Source: an uncultured Gemmatimonadota bacterium
GTDB lineage: Bacteria; Gemmatimonadota; Gemmatimonadetes; Palauibacterales; Palauibacteraceae
Length of the DNA stretch: 64,000 nucleotides
Assembly: GCA_913043255.1 (NCBI GenBank)
Contig: CAJWLK010000002.1
Location: 245,305-309,304, forward strand
Direction: 5' to 3'
Position 1 is the stretch's first letter, and every line of letters begins with the position of its first letter. A model generated the notes under the pieces. It made no database searches. It saw only the letters and a list, made by a program, of their open reading frames with translations, and was not told the DNA's origin. A program made the position numbers and the translations under genes. Shown piece by piece: positions 7,873 to 15,899 of this stretch.

Positions 7873-9243
7873 ATGGAGCTTACTGCAACCGAAGCCTGGA
7901 CGAAGATCCGCGCGTCTGCCCAAGCTGTTTTGCCGGAGCAGACGTATCGAACGTGGCTATCATCCACGGAATCCGTTTCTCTTTCTGACGACACTCTTGT
8001 GGTATCGGCTCCGACGAAGTTTGCCGTGGAATGGGTTGAGGATAAGTACGGGCCGCTCCTGCGTGACATAGCCGAAAGAGAGTTCGGGACCCCGTTTCTG
8101 TTACGTTTCGAGCACCAAGGAGTCGAGGAGCGGATTGACTTTCCGGAACTCGCTGGTGAATCAGGCGAAAGTGTCACCCTACAGTCTCACCTCTCCCACC
8201 ACCCTCTCCCAGCACTCGGCCTTAACGATCGGTATACGTTTGATCGCTATGTGATCGGCGGAAACAATGAATTTGCAGCTGCGGCATGTGATCGTGTCGC
8301 TGCCGCCCCAGCGACAGCATATAACCCGTTGTTCATCTGGGGAGGTACCGGTCTTGGGAAAACGCATCTAATCCACGCGGTTGGGAACACCGTCCTGGCT
8401 CGGTTTCCTAATCGACGGGTTGCGTACGTTCCGTCGGAGCAGTTCACGAACGAGATGATCGACGCCATTAAGACCGGACAAACTGCCCTCTTCCGAGAGA
8501 GGTATCGTCGGATTGATGTCCTTTTGATCGATGATGTGCATTTCATTGCAAACAAAGAGGGGACCCAAGAAGAACTATTTCACACCTTTAATGCACTCTA
8601 TGACTCTCAAAAGCAGATCGTCCTTACGAGTGACAGGCCGCCCCAAGAGATACCTGGGCTCCAAGAACGTCTCGTCTCTCGTTTTGAGTGGGGCCTGGTT
8701 ACCGACATTCAGACTCCCAACCTAGAGACACGGTCGGCAATTCTCCGCAAGAAGGCGGGGGAAGATCGAATTGAAATCGGAGCCGATGTTATTGAGTACA
8801 TCGCACGTAACCGCCGGACCTCGGTACGTCAGCTAGAGGGAGCTCTTATTAAATTGCTTGCGTTCAGCTCTTTAACACGGCGAGAAATAACCCTTGAGAT
8901 GGCCCATGACGCACTTGGTCCAGAACATGAGCTCGCGCAAAATGCAGCCCTGCAGGTTTCCCCTGAAACCATTCGGTCACGGGCTGCCGAAATGTGGGGC
9001 GTTTCTGTTGACGATCTTATATCAAAACGCCGTAATCGTGCTGTTACAGTTCCGCGGCAGGTCGCTATGTATTTGATAAAGACGCAACTAGACCTTCCGT
9101 ACTCTGACATTGGTGGACTTTTTGGGGGTAGGGATCACTCTACTGTAATCCATTCCGTTAACAAGGTTGAGGCCGAGATGGCCGCTGACTTGAGTTTCGG
9201 TCGGCGAGTTCGAAAACTTCAGGGTGAGTTGCTCCAAACCTAA
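7873..9243 (+). CDS. dnaA: Chromosomal replication initiator protein DnaA
   Basis: DnaA binds and melts oriC and loads the helicase. The 456-residue protein shows N-terminal domain I (AWTKIRASAQAVLPEQTYRTWL), a short linker, the AAA+ domain with Walker A GGTGLGKTHL and Walker B LLIDDVHF, and the C-terminal DNA-binding domain with the signature GGRDHSTVIHSVNKV. I chose ATG 7873 because it begins domain I; upstream in-frame codons add non-conserved sequence and lie in the promoter. There is no clear Shine-Dalgarno. The order dnaA, AT-rich gap, dnaN is typical of an origin. Confidence 0.97.
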   Translation: MELTATEAWTKIRASAQAVLPEQTYRTWLSSTESVSLSDDTLVVSAPTKFAVEWVEDKYGPLLRDIAEREFGTPFLLRFEHQGVEERIDFPELAGESGESVTLQSHLSHHPLPALGLNDRYTFDRYVIGGNNEFAAAACDRVAAAPATAYNPLFIWGGTGLGKTHLIHAVGNTVLARFPNRRVAYVPSEQFTNEMIDAIKTGQTALFRERYRRIDVLLIDDVHFIANKEGTQEELFHTFNALYDSQKQIVLTSDRPPQEIPGLQERLVSRFEWGLVTDIQTPNLETRSAILRKKAGEDRIEIGADVIEYIARNRRTSVRQLEGALIKLLAFSSLTRREITLEMAHDALGPEHELAQNAALQVSPETIRSRAAEMWGVSVDDLISKRRNRAVTVPRQVAMYLIKTQLDLPYSDIGGLFGGRDHSTVIHSVNKVEAEMAADLSFGRRVRKLQGELLQT

Positions 9244-9578
9244 GCTTAGTCCTTTTTCCCCAATCTTTTAGTCTTGTGTGGAAAAACATAGAGAAAAGTT
9301 TCTTTTTTCCCAGGTTTTGGTGCGGTTATAATCTTCTATCCCCATTTCACTAACCTTCTTCCTAGCCAATCCACATCGCCAAATTGCTTAATAACCCCTA
9401 AAGATCTTTGATAACCTATTGTTTCAACATTCCTACAACCCCTACTACTACTACTGTTATATATATATGATGAGTCTTAATAGAAAATACTGGGGAAAAA
9501 TGGATGGACATTGCCATTCTGCCCAAATAAAGAAACTGCTTAAATGTTACTAGCAATCGATAGAACACCGGAGCTCGG
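9244..9578. other. Candidate chromosomal origin (oriC) in the dnaA-dnaN gap
   Basis: This 335 bp non-coding AT-rich gap has several DnaA-box-like nonamers: TTTTCCCCA (9254-9262), TTTTCCACA on the minus strand (9277-9285, one mismatch to TTATCCACA), CTATCCCCA (9336-9344), CAATCCACA (9367-9375) and TTTTCCCCA on the minus strand (9491-9499). A CTA triplet run at 9442-9456 gives TAG repeats on the lower strand, like DnaA-trios. It is followed directly by a TA-rich stretch (9457-9490) suited to unwinding. The polarity, boxes then trios then AT-rich DNA, matches the described basal unwinding system. Only one box is close to consensus. Confidence 0.65.
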
Positions 9579-10685
9579 ATGAAATTCTCGATCGCACGAG
9601 AAACACTACAGTCTGGATTAAGAGCCGTAGCATCAGCCATCCCTACGCGCACCACATTACCTGTTCTGTCAAACATCCTATTGGAAGGAACAGAAAACGC
9701 TGTGCATCTTAGTGCTACCGATCTAGACATTTCGGTATCACTTACAATCGCAGCGGATGTAAGTGACCCCGGCGCTGTTACCGTCCCTGCAAAAAAAGTA
9801 GTCCAGATCGCTCGAGTTCTTGAAGATGCTCCCGTCAAAGTGTCAACAGATGGGGCACAAGTAGAGATTGAAAGCGGCCGCAGCAAGTTTAAACTCTTTG
9901 GTCTACCAGAAGATGAGTTCCCAACATTTCCAGAAGTCGACTTTTCTTCGTCATGGACCATAAAAGCTGGCAATCTTCAGGACCTTATCGAGAAGACAAC
10001 CTTCGCGGTTTCAACAGAAGAAAGCAGACCAATCCTAAACGGAGTTTTCTGGAGAATTACCGAAGAAGATTCTCTTATGGTAGCAACAAATGGCCACCGT
10101 CTGGCAAAAATGAAAGAAAGAATTAAGGCCACATCACTATCATCTGAGATGGAGCTCATCGTCCCACCAAAAGCACTTCACCAGGTACAGAAACTGTATG
10201 AACCGGGCGACGAGATAGAGATAGGGTGTTCGGAAAACCACCTCGGGTTCCGATCAGAAAACCGAAGGGTATATACGCGCCTTATTGAGGGTCCTTATCC
10301 GAACTATGACCAGGTTATTCCAAAAGACAATGACAAAGAAGCGGTTGTAAACCGCTCCGCATTGGAAGCAGCGGTACGACGTATGGCAGTTGTAGCCAGT
10401 GACCAAACCCATCGAGTTCGGCTGAGCTTCGAAAAAGGAGGAATGAAGTTTAGGGTGCAAACCCCCGATCTTGGAGAAGCGCAAGACGAGCTTCCTATCG
10501 ACTATGATGGCGACAGCCTAGAAATAGGATTTAATGCTACATATCTGCTTGAGATTCTTCGGCATATGCCCGAAGAAGATGTACGGATGACATTCAAAAC
10601 TCCCGAGCGAGCCGCCACATTTTCACCAGCAAGCGGTGACACGGAATATCTTTGCCTTGTGATGCCGCTCCGGCTTCTCGACTAA
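9579..10685 (+). CDS. dnaN: DNA polymerase III beta subunit (sliding clamp)
   Basis: The beta clamp encircles DNA and tethers polymerase III and repair proteins. The 368-residue protein shows the usual start MKFSIARETLQSGL, the segment TLPVLSNILLE near residue 30, RPILNGVFW in domain 2 and the C-terminal YLCLVMPLRL clamp end. GGAG lies six bases before ATG 9579. It follows the candidate origin and may be transcribed separately from dnaA. Confidence 0.97.
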   Translation: MKFSIARETLQSGLRAVASAIPTRTTLPVLSNILLEGTENAVHLSATDLDISVSLTIAADVSDPGAVTVPAKKVVQIARVLEDAPVKVSTDGAQVEIESGRSKFKLFGLPEDEFPTFPEVDFSSSWTIKAGNLQDLIEKTTFAVSTEESRPILNGVFWRITEEDSLMVATNGHRLAKMKERIKATSLSSEMELIVPPKALHQVQKLYEPGDEIEIGCSENHLGFRSENRRVYTRLIEGPYPNYDQVIPKDNDKEAVVNRSALEAAVRRMAVVASDQTHRVRLSFEKGGMKFRVQTPDLGEAQDELPIDYDGDSLEIGFNATYLLEILRHMPEEDVRMTFKTPERAATFSPASGDTEYLCLVMPLRLLD

Positions 10686-10703
10686 CCGGCAGGGGCTAGG
10701 CGG

Positions 10704-11450
10704 ATGGATATATGCCAACACTGCGGATATCAAAGCGAAGCCTTAGAAACGTGCCCACTCTGCAGTACTCAAGTTAAGAAGAAAACAGACTTTCCTCGCA
10801 CGAAAGAAAGTTTTACCGGGCCGAGATGGGAAGATGAAAAAGAAGCGTTTCCGCAAAATTTCATCGATACATGGCGCCGAAGCATGCTGGAACCAACCCT
10901 GTTTTTCCGAGGGGTCACGAATAAAGAACAAGTAGGCCGCGCGGTTTTGTATTTCGTAATCATTGTCGTCGTTACCGCCCTTTTCAATTTGTGCTGGGAA
11001 CTCCTTCTGCCGGTGTCCGAAGCATCAAACGCTGCAAAAGGGAGTTCGTGGCGGTCGGCTATCGAGATGTTCGCACAAGCAGGCCGGACCTCAGCAGCAT
11101 TAAATTTCTTCCTGGCGCCTTTTGCCGCGACCGTTGGCCTTTTGCTGTGGGCCGGCCTTTTACACTTGCCGTTGCGCATGTTTCATAAAGAACGACAAAG
11201 TCTCAAGACGACTCTTCGTATTGTGAGCTACGCGGCGGCCCCGTCTGTTCTCGCTGTTGTCCCAATCATTGGGAGTACCGTGGGCAGCGTATGGTCGCTC
11301 TTGCTCACAGTAATTGGTATCCGCGAGGCTCACGGTATGAGTACTAGAAAAGCTCTTCTCTGCGTTCTGCTTGCTATCGCTGTGCCGATTTGGATTGCCG
11401 TGGCAACTGTCATTGCGATCCTCGCATCTATAGCGTCGGCTGTTACGTGA
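10704..11450 (+). CDS. YIP1-family membrane protein with N-terminal zinc ribbon
   Basis: The 248-residue protein opens with two CxxC pairs (CQHCGY and CPLCS) that should bind zinc. A soluble linker and about five hydrophobic segments from residue 76 to the end follow (AVLYFVIIVVVTALF, FFLAPFAATVGLLLWAGLL, VLAVVPIIGSTVGSVWSLLLTVIGI, CVLLAIAVPIWIAVATVIAILASI). The pattern fits bacterial YIP1/YckC-like proteins of unknown role. The gene follows dnaN by 18 bp, and its stop overlaps the NUDIX gene start by four bases (GTGA), so the three genes may be co-transcribed. Confidence 0.7.
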   Translation: MDICQHCGYQSEALETCPLCSTQVKKKTDFPRTKESFTGPRWEDEKEAFPQNFIDTWRRSMLEPTLFFRGVTNKEQVGRAVLYFVIIVVVTALFNLCWELLLPVSEASNAAKGSSWRSAIEMFAQAGRTSAALNFFLAPFAATVGLLLWAGLLHLPLRMFHKERQSLKTTLRIVSYAAAPSVLAVVPIIGSTVGSVWSLLLTVIGIREAHGMSTRKALLCVLLAIAVPIWIAVATVIAILASIASAVT

Positions 11451-12214
11451 GATCGATTGAGTCTGGAGCCTTACCGCATGGCGTTAAGCCGGCAGAGCCA
11501 CGCGCGGCGGCAACGATTGTGCTTATCCGAAGGGGCGTGCCGAATTTCGAAGTGCTCTTACTCGAACGCCCGCAGACAGCACGGTTTGCTCCGGGCGCCT
11601 TCGTTTTTCCAGGCGGTGCCGTGGACGTGGATGACTCATCTTCCATATGGGCCCATCGGTTACCACCAGTGGGTGAACGGGCGGCATGTACCGCGGCCCT
11701 TCGCGAACTGTTCGAAGAAACAGGAATCTTACCTGTCGGCAGTGTCGGGTCTAACGGTGAAGCGATTGGAAAAGCTCGTCAGGGATTGTTGGGGGGACGC
11801 AACCGGTTTTCTACGCTCGCGGAGCAGATGGGTTGGGACTTCTCGGGGGCACCACTTGCATACTTTGCGCGCTGGATCACACCGCGAACCGTAGCCATGC
11901 GTTTTGACACCCGATTCTTCCTCCTTCTCATCGAAGACGGGGACCCGACCTCCGTTATCTTGACCGATGAACACGTTTCTTCAACCTGGGTTTCACCAGA
12001 TCGTGCCCTGCAGAAGTTTGGCGCTGGCGAGCTACCACTTCTGTTCCCCACCCAAACGACGCTAGAACGTCTTGTGGGGTTCAAGTCGCAGAAAGAAGCA
12101 TTTCACTCACTGGGCGAGAAGACAGTCGAGCCGATCCTTCCTAAGATCGATCTCCACCGTAACCCCAACCGACCGCTCATGCCTGGCGACAGAGGCTACG
12201 AAGAAGCGTTTTGA
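11447..12214 (+). CDS. NUDIX hydrolase, NUDT7/NUDT19-like
   Basis: The 255-residue protein contains an FPGGAVD block followed by a NUDIX-type helix reading RELFEETGI, which supplies the metal-binding Glu residues. The substitution upstream of RE and the long spacer after FPGG resemble the coenzyme A-type NUDT7/NUDT19 group, so a CoA-ester or nucleotide diphosphate substrate is possible. GTG 11447 overlaps the preceding stop as GTGA, the most likely coupled start; the TTG at 11390 lies far inside the YIP1 gene. Twelve bases separate it from the MBL hydrolase gene. The actual substrate cannot be told from sequence. Confidence 0.8.
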   Translation: MRSIESGALPHGVKPAEPRAAATIVLIRRGVPNFEVLLLERPQTARFAPGAFVFPGGAVDVDDSSSIWAHRLPPVGERAACTAALRELFEETGILPVGSVGSNGEAIGKARQGLLGGRNRFSTLAEQMGWDFSGAPLAYFARWITPRTVAMRFDTRFFLLLIEDGDPTSVILTDEHVSSTWVSPDRALQKFGAGELPLLFPTQTTLERLVGFKSQKEAFHSLGEKTVEPILPKIDLHRNPNRPLMPGDRGYEEAF

Positions 12215-12226
12215 AATTTTGAAGAG

Positions 12227-13027
12227 ATGACAGAGGCGTCCAATATAAGGACCCTCGGCTACGGTATTACGGCCGTCCGGGCCGACAACCCTGGGGCCCT
12301 TACGCTAACGGGGACGCAGACATATGTGATCGGGAATGAACACATCGTGATACTGGATCCCGGCCCGGCTGACCCAGTACACCTAGACCGTATCCAGCAT
12401 GTAGTGGACGGACGTACCGTTGAGGCTGTTTGCCTTACTCATGCGCACTCGGACCACTCAGCGGCTGCAGATCTAGCTACACATCGATGGGCCCCTCTCC
12501 GCGCTTCGGCAGAAACGCTATCGAGGCTTAATCTCCAAGGTGTTCCTTTAGTAGACGAAGAAACCATCGCGTTGTCCAAAGAATTCACTCTCCGTGCCCT
12601 AAATAGCCCAGGACATTCTGGGGACCACCTAAGCTATTTTGTAGAGTCCACGCGAGATCTTTTCACGGGCGATTTGGTTTTGGGCGAAGGAAGCACCATG
12701 ATTGCTGCCCCCGATGGTTCAGTGCGTGCGTACTTTCAAAGTCTGGCGAAACTTTCAGCCCTACAGCCCGGTCGCCTTATCCCCGGGCACGGCCCGGTTG
12801 TGGATGCTGCCTCAGAACGGATTGAAGAGTCGAGAGTTCACCGCTTGAAGCGTATAGAACAGGTTATAATGGCGCTGCAAGAAGGCGCCGATTCAGTTGA
12901 AAGCATTCGGCAGGCCATTTATTCGGACCTCCCTGTCTCGCACCACGTGGCAGCCAATCTCACTATTCGCGCCTACTTAGAGTATCTGGCAGAGGAGGGC
13001 CATAAACTGCCAATACTGACAGCTTAG
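12227..13027 (+). CDS. Metallo-beta-lactamase-fold hydrolase, LACTB2/glyoxalase II-like
   Basis: This 266-residue protein carries the THAHSDH zinc motif (near residues 75-81), a later SPGHSGD histidine, FTGDLVLG (Asp) and PGHGP (His). A C-terminal winged-helix-like region with ALQEGADSVESI and YLEYLAEEG, characteristic of LACTB2-type proteins, follows. Related enzymes are endoribonucleases or thioester hydrolases; the exact substrate is not evident. The gene is co-directional with the NUDIX gene, and its last four bases overlap the convergent mutY gene. Confidence 0.85.
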   Translation: MTEASNIRTLGYGITAVRADNPGALTLTGTQTYVIGNEHIVILDPGPADPVHLDRIQHVVDGRTVEAVCLTHAHSDHSAAADLATHRWAPLRASAETLSRLNLQGVPLVDEETIALSKEFTLRALNSPGHSGDHLSYFVESTRDLFTGDLVLGEGSTMIAAPDGSVRAYFQSLAKLSALQPGRLIPGHGPVVDAASERIEESRVHRLKRIEQVIMALQEGADSVESIRQAIYSDLPVSHHVAANLTIRAYLEYLAEEGHKLPILTA

Positions 13028-14094
13028 CTGCGACGAGTCCCCACGAGATCAGAAATCAAAGGGTGTTGAGCCACGGGGAATGCAAGGTTGGGGAGATCTT
13101 CTATACGGGCCCATTGCCAGAGATCTTCATGTTGTGGTGCGCCACCTTCCCATCGAGCCTCGTGCAGTTCCAGCTGCAACCGAAAGTGGCTAAAGACGTG
13201 TCGGACGGACTGAAGCTTCTTTCCAACTGAAATGGATAGGCCCCACTCTGACTTAATGGTGGCTTCAAGTGCAGCTGCAGCCTCCTTAGGATTCTCAATA
13301 GCAACATGCGGGAAGTCCCATAGCCCTCCCAATAAGCCACCACTCGGACGTTTCCAAAGGAAGAGCAATTCATCTTTACGGATAACTGCAGCCGCAGCAT
13401 GCCGATCAGGCTTTGGGGGCAAAGGTTTTGGTGCGGGACGGTCAGCCACAGTGTTTCGAGCGCGAGCTAAGCATGGATCGTTTAAAGGACACTGCTCACA
13501 GGATGGGTGTCGAGGGAGACATATTGTACTGCCAACGTCCATGAGGGCTTGATTTAACGCTCCGGGATGATGTGGAGATATGGCGAGGAGTTCTCTGGCT
13601 GCGTTTTCGAGGTCCCGCGCTTTCGGTTTTTCAAGGTCAAATAGACGAGCGAGAACACGACGTGTGTTTCCATCGAGCGCGGGCTCTGGTTGTCCAAATG
13701 CGATGCTCGCGAGTGCCCCAGCTGTGTAAGGACCAATCCCAGGTAGTGCCCGGAGGGCTTCAACATCCGAAGGGATACTTCCTTGATGTCGGGAAACGAC
13801 CAGTTCCGCCGTCTTATGTAAATTTTCTGCGCGGGCATAGTATCCCAGCCCCTCCCAAGCCTTGAGCACCTGGTCAATTTCGGCATCGGCGAGGGCTTCG
13901 ACCGTCGGGAAAAGCTCAAGGAACTTTCTGAAGTATGGCCGGACCGTCGCGATACGGGTCTGCTGTGCCATAATCTCTGCCACAAGAATTGCGTATGGAT
14001 CTTCAGACCCGCGAGATGGAACATCGCGATTGCGTGAATCAAACCACTCAAGGAGGGACTCTACCGCCCGATGATGAATTTCTGGGTCGCTCAC
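13024..14094 (-). CDS. mutY: A/G-specific adenine DNA glycosylase MutY
   Basis: MutY removes adenine mispaired with 8-oxoguanine. The 356-residue protein has the catalytic helix with EIMAQQTR (Glu), the helix-hairpin-helix LPGIGPYTAGAL, the catalytic Asp in ALDGNTRRVLAR and the [4Fe-4S] cluster motif CLPRHPSCEQCPLNDPC. A C-terminal NUDIX-like recognition domain with VFSHFRLQLELHEA follows. The GTG start at 14094 overlaps the dapF stop (GTGA), so the two are coupled. It acts in the same oxidative-damage pathway as MutM, relevant because the Fpg homologue at 1954 looks non-standard. Confidence 0.95.
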   Translation of the reverse strand: MSDPEIHHRAVESLLEWFDSRNRDVPSRGSEDPYAILVAEIMAQQTRIATVRPYFRKFLELFPTVEALADAEIDQVLKAWEGLGYYARAENLHKTAELVVSRHQGSIPSDVEALRALPGIGPYTAGALASIAFGQPEPALDGNTRRVLARLFDLEKPKARDLENAARELLAISPHHPGALNQALMDVGSTICLPRHPSCEQCPLNDPCLARARNTVADRPAPKPLPPKPDRHAAAAVIRKDELLFLWKRPSGGLLGGLWDFPHVAIENPKEAAAALEATIKSEWGLSISVGKKLQSVRHVFSHFRLQLELHEARWEGGAPQHEDLWQWARIEDLPNLAFPVAQHPLISDLVGTRRS

Positions 14095-14885
14095 TCTTCA
14101 GTGTCCGGGAATGCCCCATTAAAAAGGAACGTGGCTGGACCAATCAGCCGGATCTGGCCCCCTTCCAGAAATTCAACTCCGAGCGTTTTCCCTGACCGTG
14201 TCATGATTTCGACACGATTTTGGGTTAATGCTCCTTGGCGAAGCACAAATGCCGCTGCCATGCAACCGCTGCCACATGCGAGTGTCTCCCCTTCCACTCC
14301 TCGCTCAAAAGTGCGGACAGAAATAGATGCACCCTCTCTCGCGACCAGGTCAACATTTGCTCCCTGCTCGCCTAGTTCTGCCAAGCCTCGGAGCGGTTCA
14401 CACAATTCTTCAAAATTCTCGATGTCGATTGATTCCACAGGGATGACAAGATGGGGCGTTCCCATGGATACGAGCCAAGCCTTGTGCGGTTTATTTTGGA
14501 GGGTTGTGAGCAACTCTTGTTCGACGCGAGCATTAATTGAGTAATCGAGCGATACCGACCCGGTCGAGACGCGAGCAAGGATCTCTCCATCGTCGGTCTT
14601 CAATGTGTGCTCAGCGTCTGCGAGTCCGTGGTCGACCGCGTACTGAGCCGCACAACGCGATCCGTTGCCGCAAGTTGAGAATTCAGAACCATCTGGGTTG
14701 AAGAAACGGATGCGAACGAGGCCATCATGTCGAGAATGAACTGTTATGAGACCATCGGCCCCGACGCCGGTTCCTCGGGAACAGATACGTTGAGCGAGTG
14801 CTGCGGCATCGTGAAGCCCGATTTCTTCCTCTCGGACGATCACAAAGTCATTTCCCGCTCCGCTGTATTTACTGAATAAAGGCAT
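14091..14885 (-). CDS. dapF: Diaminopimelate epimerase
   Basis: DapF converts LL- to meso-diaminopimelate for lysine and peptidoglycan synthesis. The 264-residue protein starts KYSGAGNDFVIV and keeps both catalytic cysteines, in FSTCGNGSRC (near residue 75) and LACGSGCMAAA (near 211). No Shine-Dalgarno is visible before ATG 14885. A hairpin terminator with a T-tract lies about 50 nt upstream on the same strand, so expression may depend on read-through from a structured leader (14933-15190). Confidence 0.96.
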   Translation of the reverse strand: MPLFSKYSGAGNDFVIVREEEIGLHDAAALAQRICSRGTGVGADGLITVHSRHDGLVRIRFFNPDGSEFSTCGNGSRCAAQYAVDHGLADAEHTLKTDDGEILARVSTGSVSLDYSINARVEQELLTTLQNKPHKAWLVSMGTPHLVIPVESIDIENFEELCEPLRGLAELGEQGANVDLVAREGASISVRTFERGVEGETLACGSGCMAAAFVLRQGALTQNRVEIMTRSGKTLGVEFLEGGQIRLIGPATFLFNGAFPDTEE

Positions 14886-14932
14886 TTAAGAAGGCGTGTT
14901 AGTCACAACGGTTTAAAAGCGGTCGTCATATG

Positions 14933-14969
14933 ATAAAAGCCGGCCGTGGGCATTGTACCCACAGCCGAC
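14933..14969 (-). terminator. Intrinsic terminator or attenuator upstream of dapF
   Basis: On the minus strand, GTCGGCTGTGGG (14958-14969) and CCCACGGCCGGC (14939-14950) pair over 12 bp with two G-U wobbles and a 7 nt loop, followed by TTTTAT. The wobbles become mismatches in the opposite transcript, so this terminator serves the minus strand and lies directly before dapF. Confidence 0.8.
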
Positions 14970-15094
14970 TTTCGTTTTTCACCGGACCTGACTCGACGCG
15001 ACGCCATAGCGGGGCACCGCAATCTTTAGGTCGGCGCAGCACTCGAGTGCCACCGGCCGACACCTGTGGACAACAGATGTGATAAACGCCGGGG

Positions 15095-15160
15095 TTACGC
15101 TGCCTCGAGGCGATCGCTTGCCCATGCCGAGTCAGACCCGGCTCTACACCCATCAGACAC
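15095..15160 (-). CDS. Very small ORF (21 codons) with a strong ribosome binding site; possible leader peptide
   Basis: An unusually good Shine-Dalgarno, AAAGGAGGTGATC, stands seven bases before GTG 15160. The reading frame ends at TAA 15095 after 21 codons, giving a peptide rich in Ser, Ala and Asp and ending RLEAA. An overlapping frame from ATG 15153 is longer but runs through the terminator hairpin, so it is less likely. The peptide precedes structured RNA and a terminator upstream of dapF, the layout of a leader peptide, though it has no run of one amino acid that would report a specific tRNA. Confidence 0.35.
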   Translation of the reverse strand: MSDGCRAGSDSAWASDRLEAA

Positions 15161-15295
15161 TAGATCACCTCCTTTCAAAAGTTAACAGTAGGGCATCATA
15201 AGTACGACAAATGATGCAGCCATATCCTGTTTCCGGCAACCAGTTATGCTGAGCCAGTTTAGGTGCAGGCTGGAACCTCAATACGGTGCAATTCC

Positions 15296-15353
15296 TTGAC
15301 GCTCGAGGCGATGCTCGGGTATTCTCCCCGTCCCCCGGGCATACATCCCGGGG
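15296..15353 (+). promoter_or_regulatory. Predicted gcvH promoter followed by a stem-loop at the start of the transcript
   Basis: TTGACG (15296-15301), an 18 bp spacer and TATTCT (15320-15325) form a plausible sigma70 promoter with a start near 15332. Immediately after it, CCCCGGG and CCCGGGG (15333-15339 and 15347-15353) form a 7 bp perfect hairpin with a 7 nt loop, not followed by T residues. It would sit at the very 5' end of the gcvH mRNA, where it could stabilise the message. No glycine riboswitch signature was recognised. Confidence 0.5.
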
Positions 15354-15383
15354 CTCTTGGGGCTCCAACCACACGAGGATTGT

Positions 15384-15779
15384 ATGTCGGAGATTCCGGA
15401 AGGGCTCAAATACACGCCGCAACACGAATACATCCAAGACACAGACGTCGAGGGTGAAGTCCTGATTGGAATCACGGACTATGCACAAGGCGAACTTGGA
15501 GACGTCGTGTATATTGAGTTGCCAGCACCTAATGACGAATTCGGGAACATGGAATCGTTTGGAATGGTTGAGGCAGTGAAAACTGTGTCAGAACTCTATT
15601 GCCCGGTTGCCGGAGTAGTCATTGAAATCAATGAGGCGCTTGAAGCTGACCCCGCTCTTGTGAACACTGATCCATACGGTGAGGGTTGGATGATTCGCCT
15701 TCAACTGAAGTCAGATGCAGAGTTGGACAACTTACTCTCAGCGGATGAATATCGTTCGCTTATCGACGAGTCCGACTAG
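15384..15779 (+). CDS. gcvH: Glycine cleavage system H protein
   Basis: GcvH is the lipoyl-carrying shuttle protein of the glycine cleavage system. The 131-residue protein has the biotinyl/lipoyl fold with the lipoylated Lys in MVEAVKTVSE (near residue 65) and GITDYAQGELGDVVYIELP before it. ATG 15384 is preceded by GAGG and starts the conserved region; a TTG 27 bases upstream is less likely. gcvP follows after 120 bp, and a lipoyl-pathway enzyme lies downstream at 19505. Confidence 0.96.
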   Translation: MSEIPEGLKYTPQHEYIQDTDVEGEVLIGITDYAQGELGDVVYIELPAPNDEFGNMESFGMVEAVKTVSELYCPVAGVVIEINEALEADPALVNTDPYGEGWMIRLQLKSDAELDNLLSADEYRSLIDESD

Positions 15780-15899
15780 AACCCAGTTGTACGGGCTACG
15801 GAAGTATGATTTCGTCTCTGGGGCCCTCTTCCCACATGTTACCCGTGGACATGCCACTCGTAACGGAGTGAATCGTATGCCCTCAACAGGCTTCTAAAT

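Larger units (their letters stand above)
14933..15190 (-). ncRNA. Candidate structured leader or small RNA, about 250 nt, ending in the dapF-proximal terminator
   Basis: This non-coding gap of about 500 bp holds a compact minus-strand unit. It has a TATGAT-like -10 near 15200, a strong ribosome binding site, a 21-codon ORF (15095-15160), several self-complementary segments and a terminator at 14933-14969. The clearest helix lies at 15031-15062, where GTCGGC and GCCGAC flank the perfect palindrome GCACTCGAGTGC. A 7 bp hairpin with arms GCCGGGT and ACTCGGC lies inside the small ORF. I do not recognise the family; tmRNA, RNase P RNA and SRP RNA signatures were looked for and not found. It may be an attenuating leader of dapF-mutY or an independent RNA. 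Confidence 0.4.

Noticed and set aside
14980..15003. GTCAGGTCCGG on the minus strand, resembling the conserved SRP RNA tip
   Set aside because: The following bases do not give the GGAA tetraloop or the AGCAGCC strand, so SRP RNA is not supported.
14926..15153. 75-codon minus-strand frame with several Cys, zinc-ribbon-like
   Set aside because: Its start is too far (14 nt) from the ribosome binding site, and the frame runs through the terminator hairpin. The shorter GTG 15160 frame has better spacing.
15163..15176. GATCACCTCCTTTC, identical to the 3' end of 16S rRNA
   Set aside because: There is no other 16S sequence nearby. The word is simply the complement of a strong minus-strand ribosome binding site before the 21-codon ORF.
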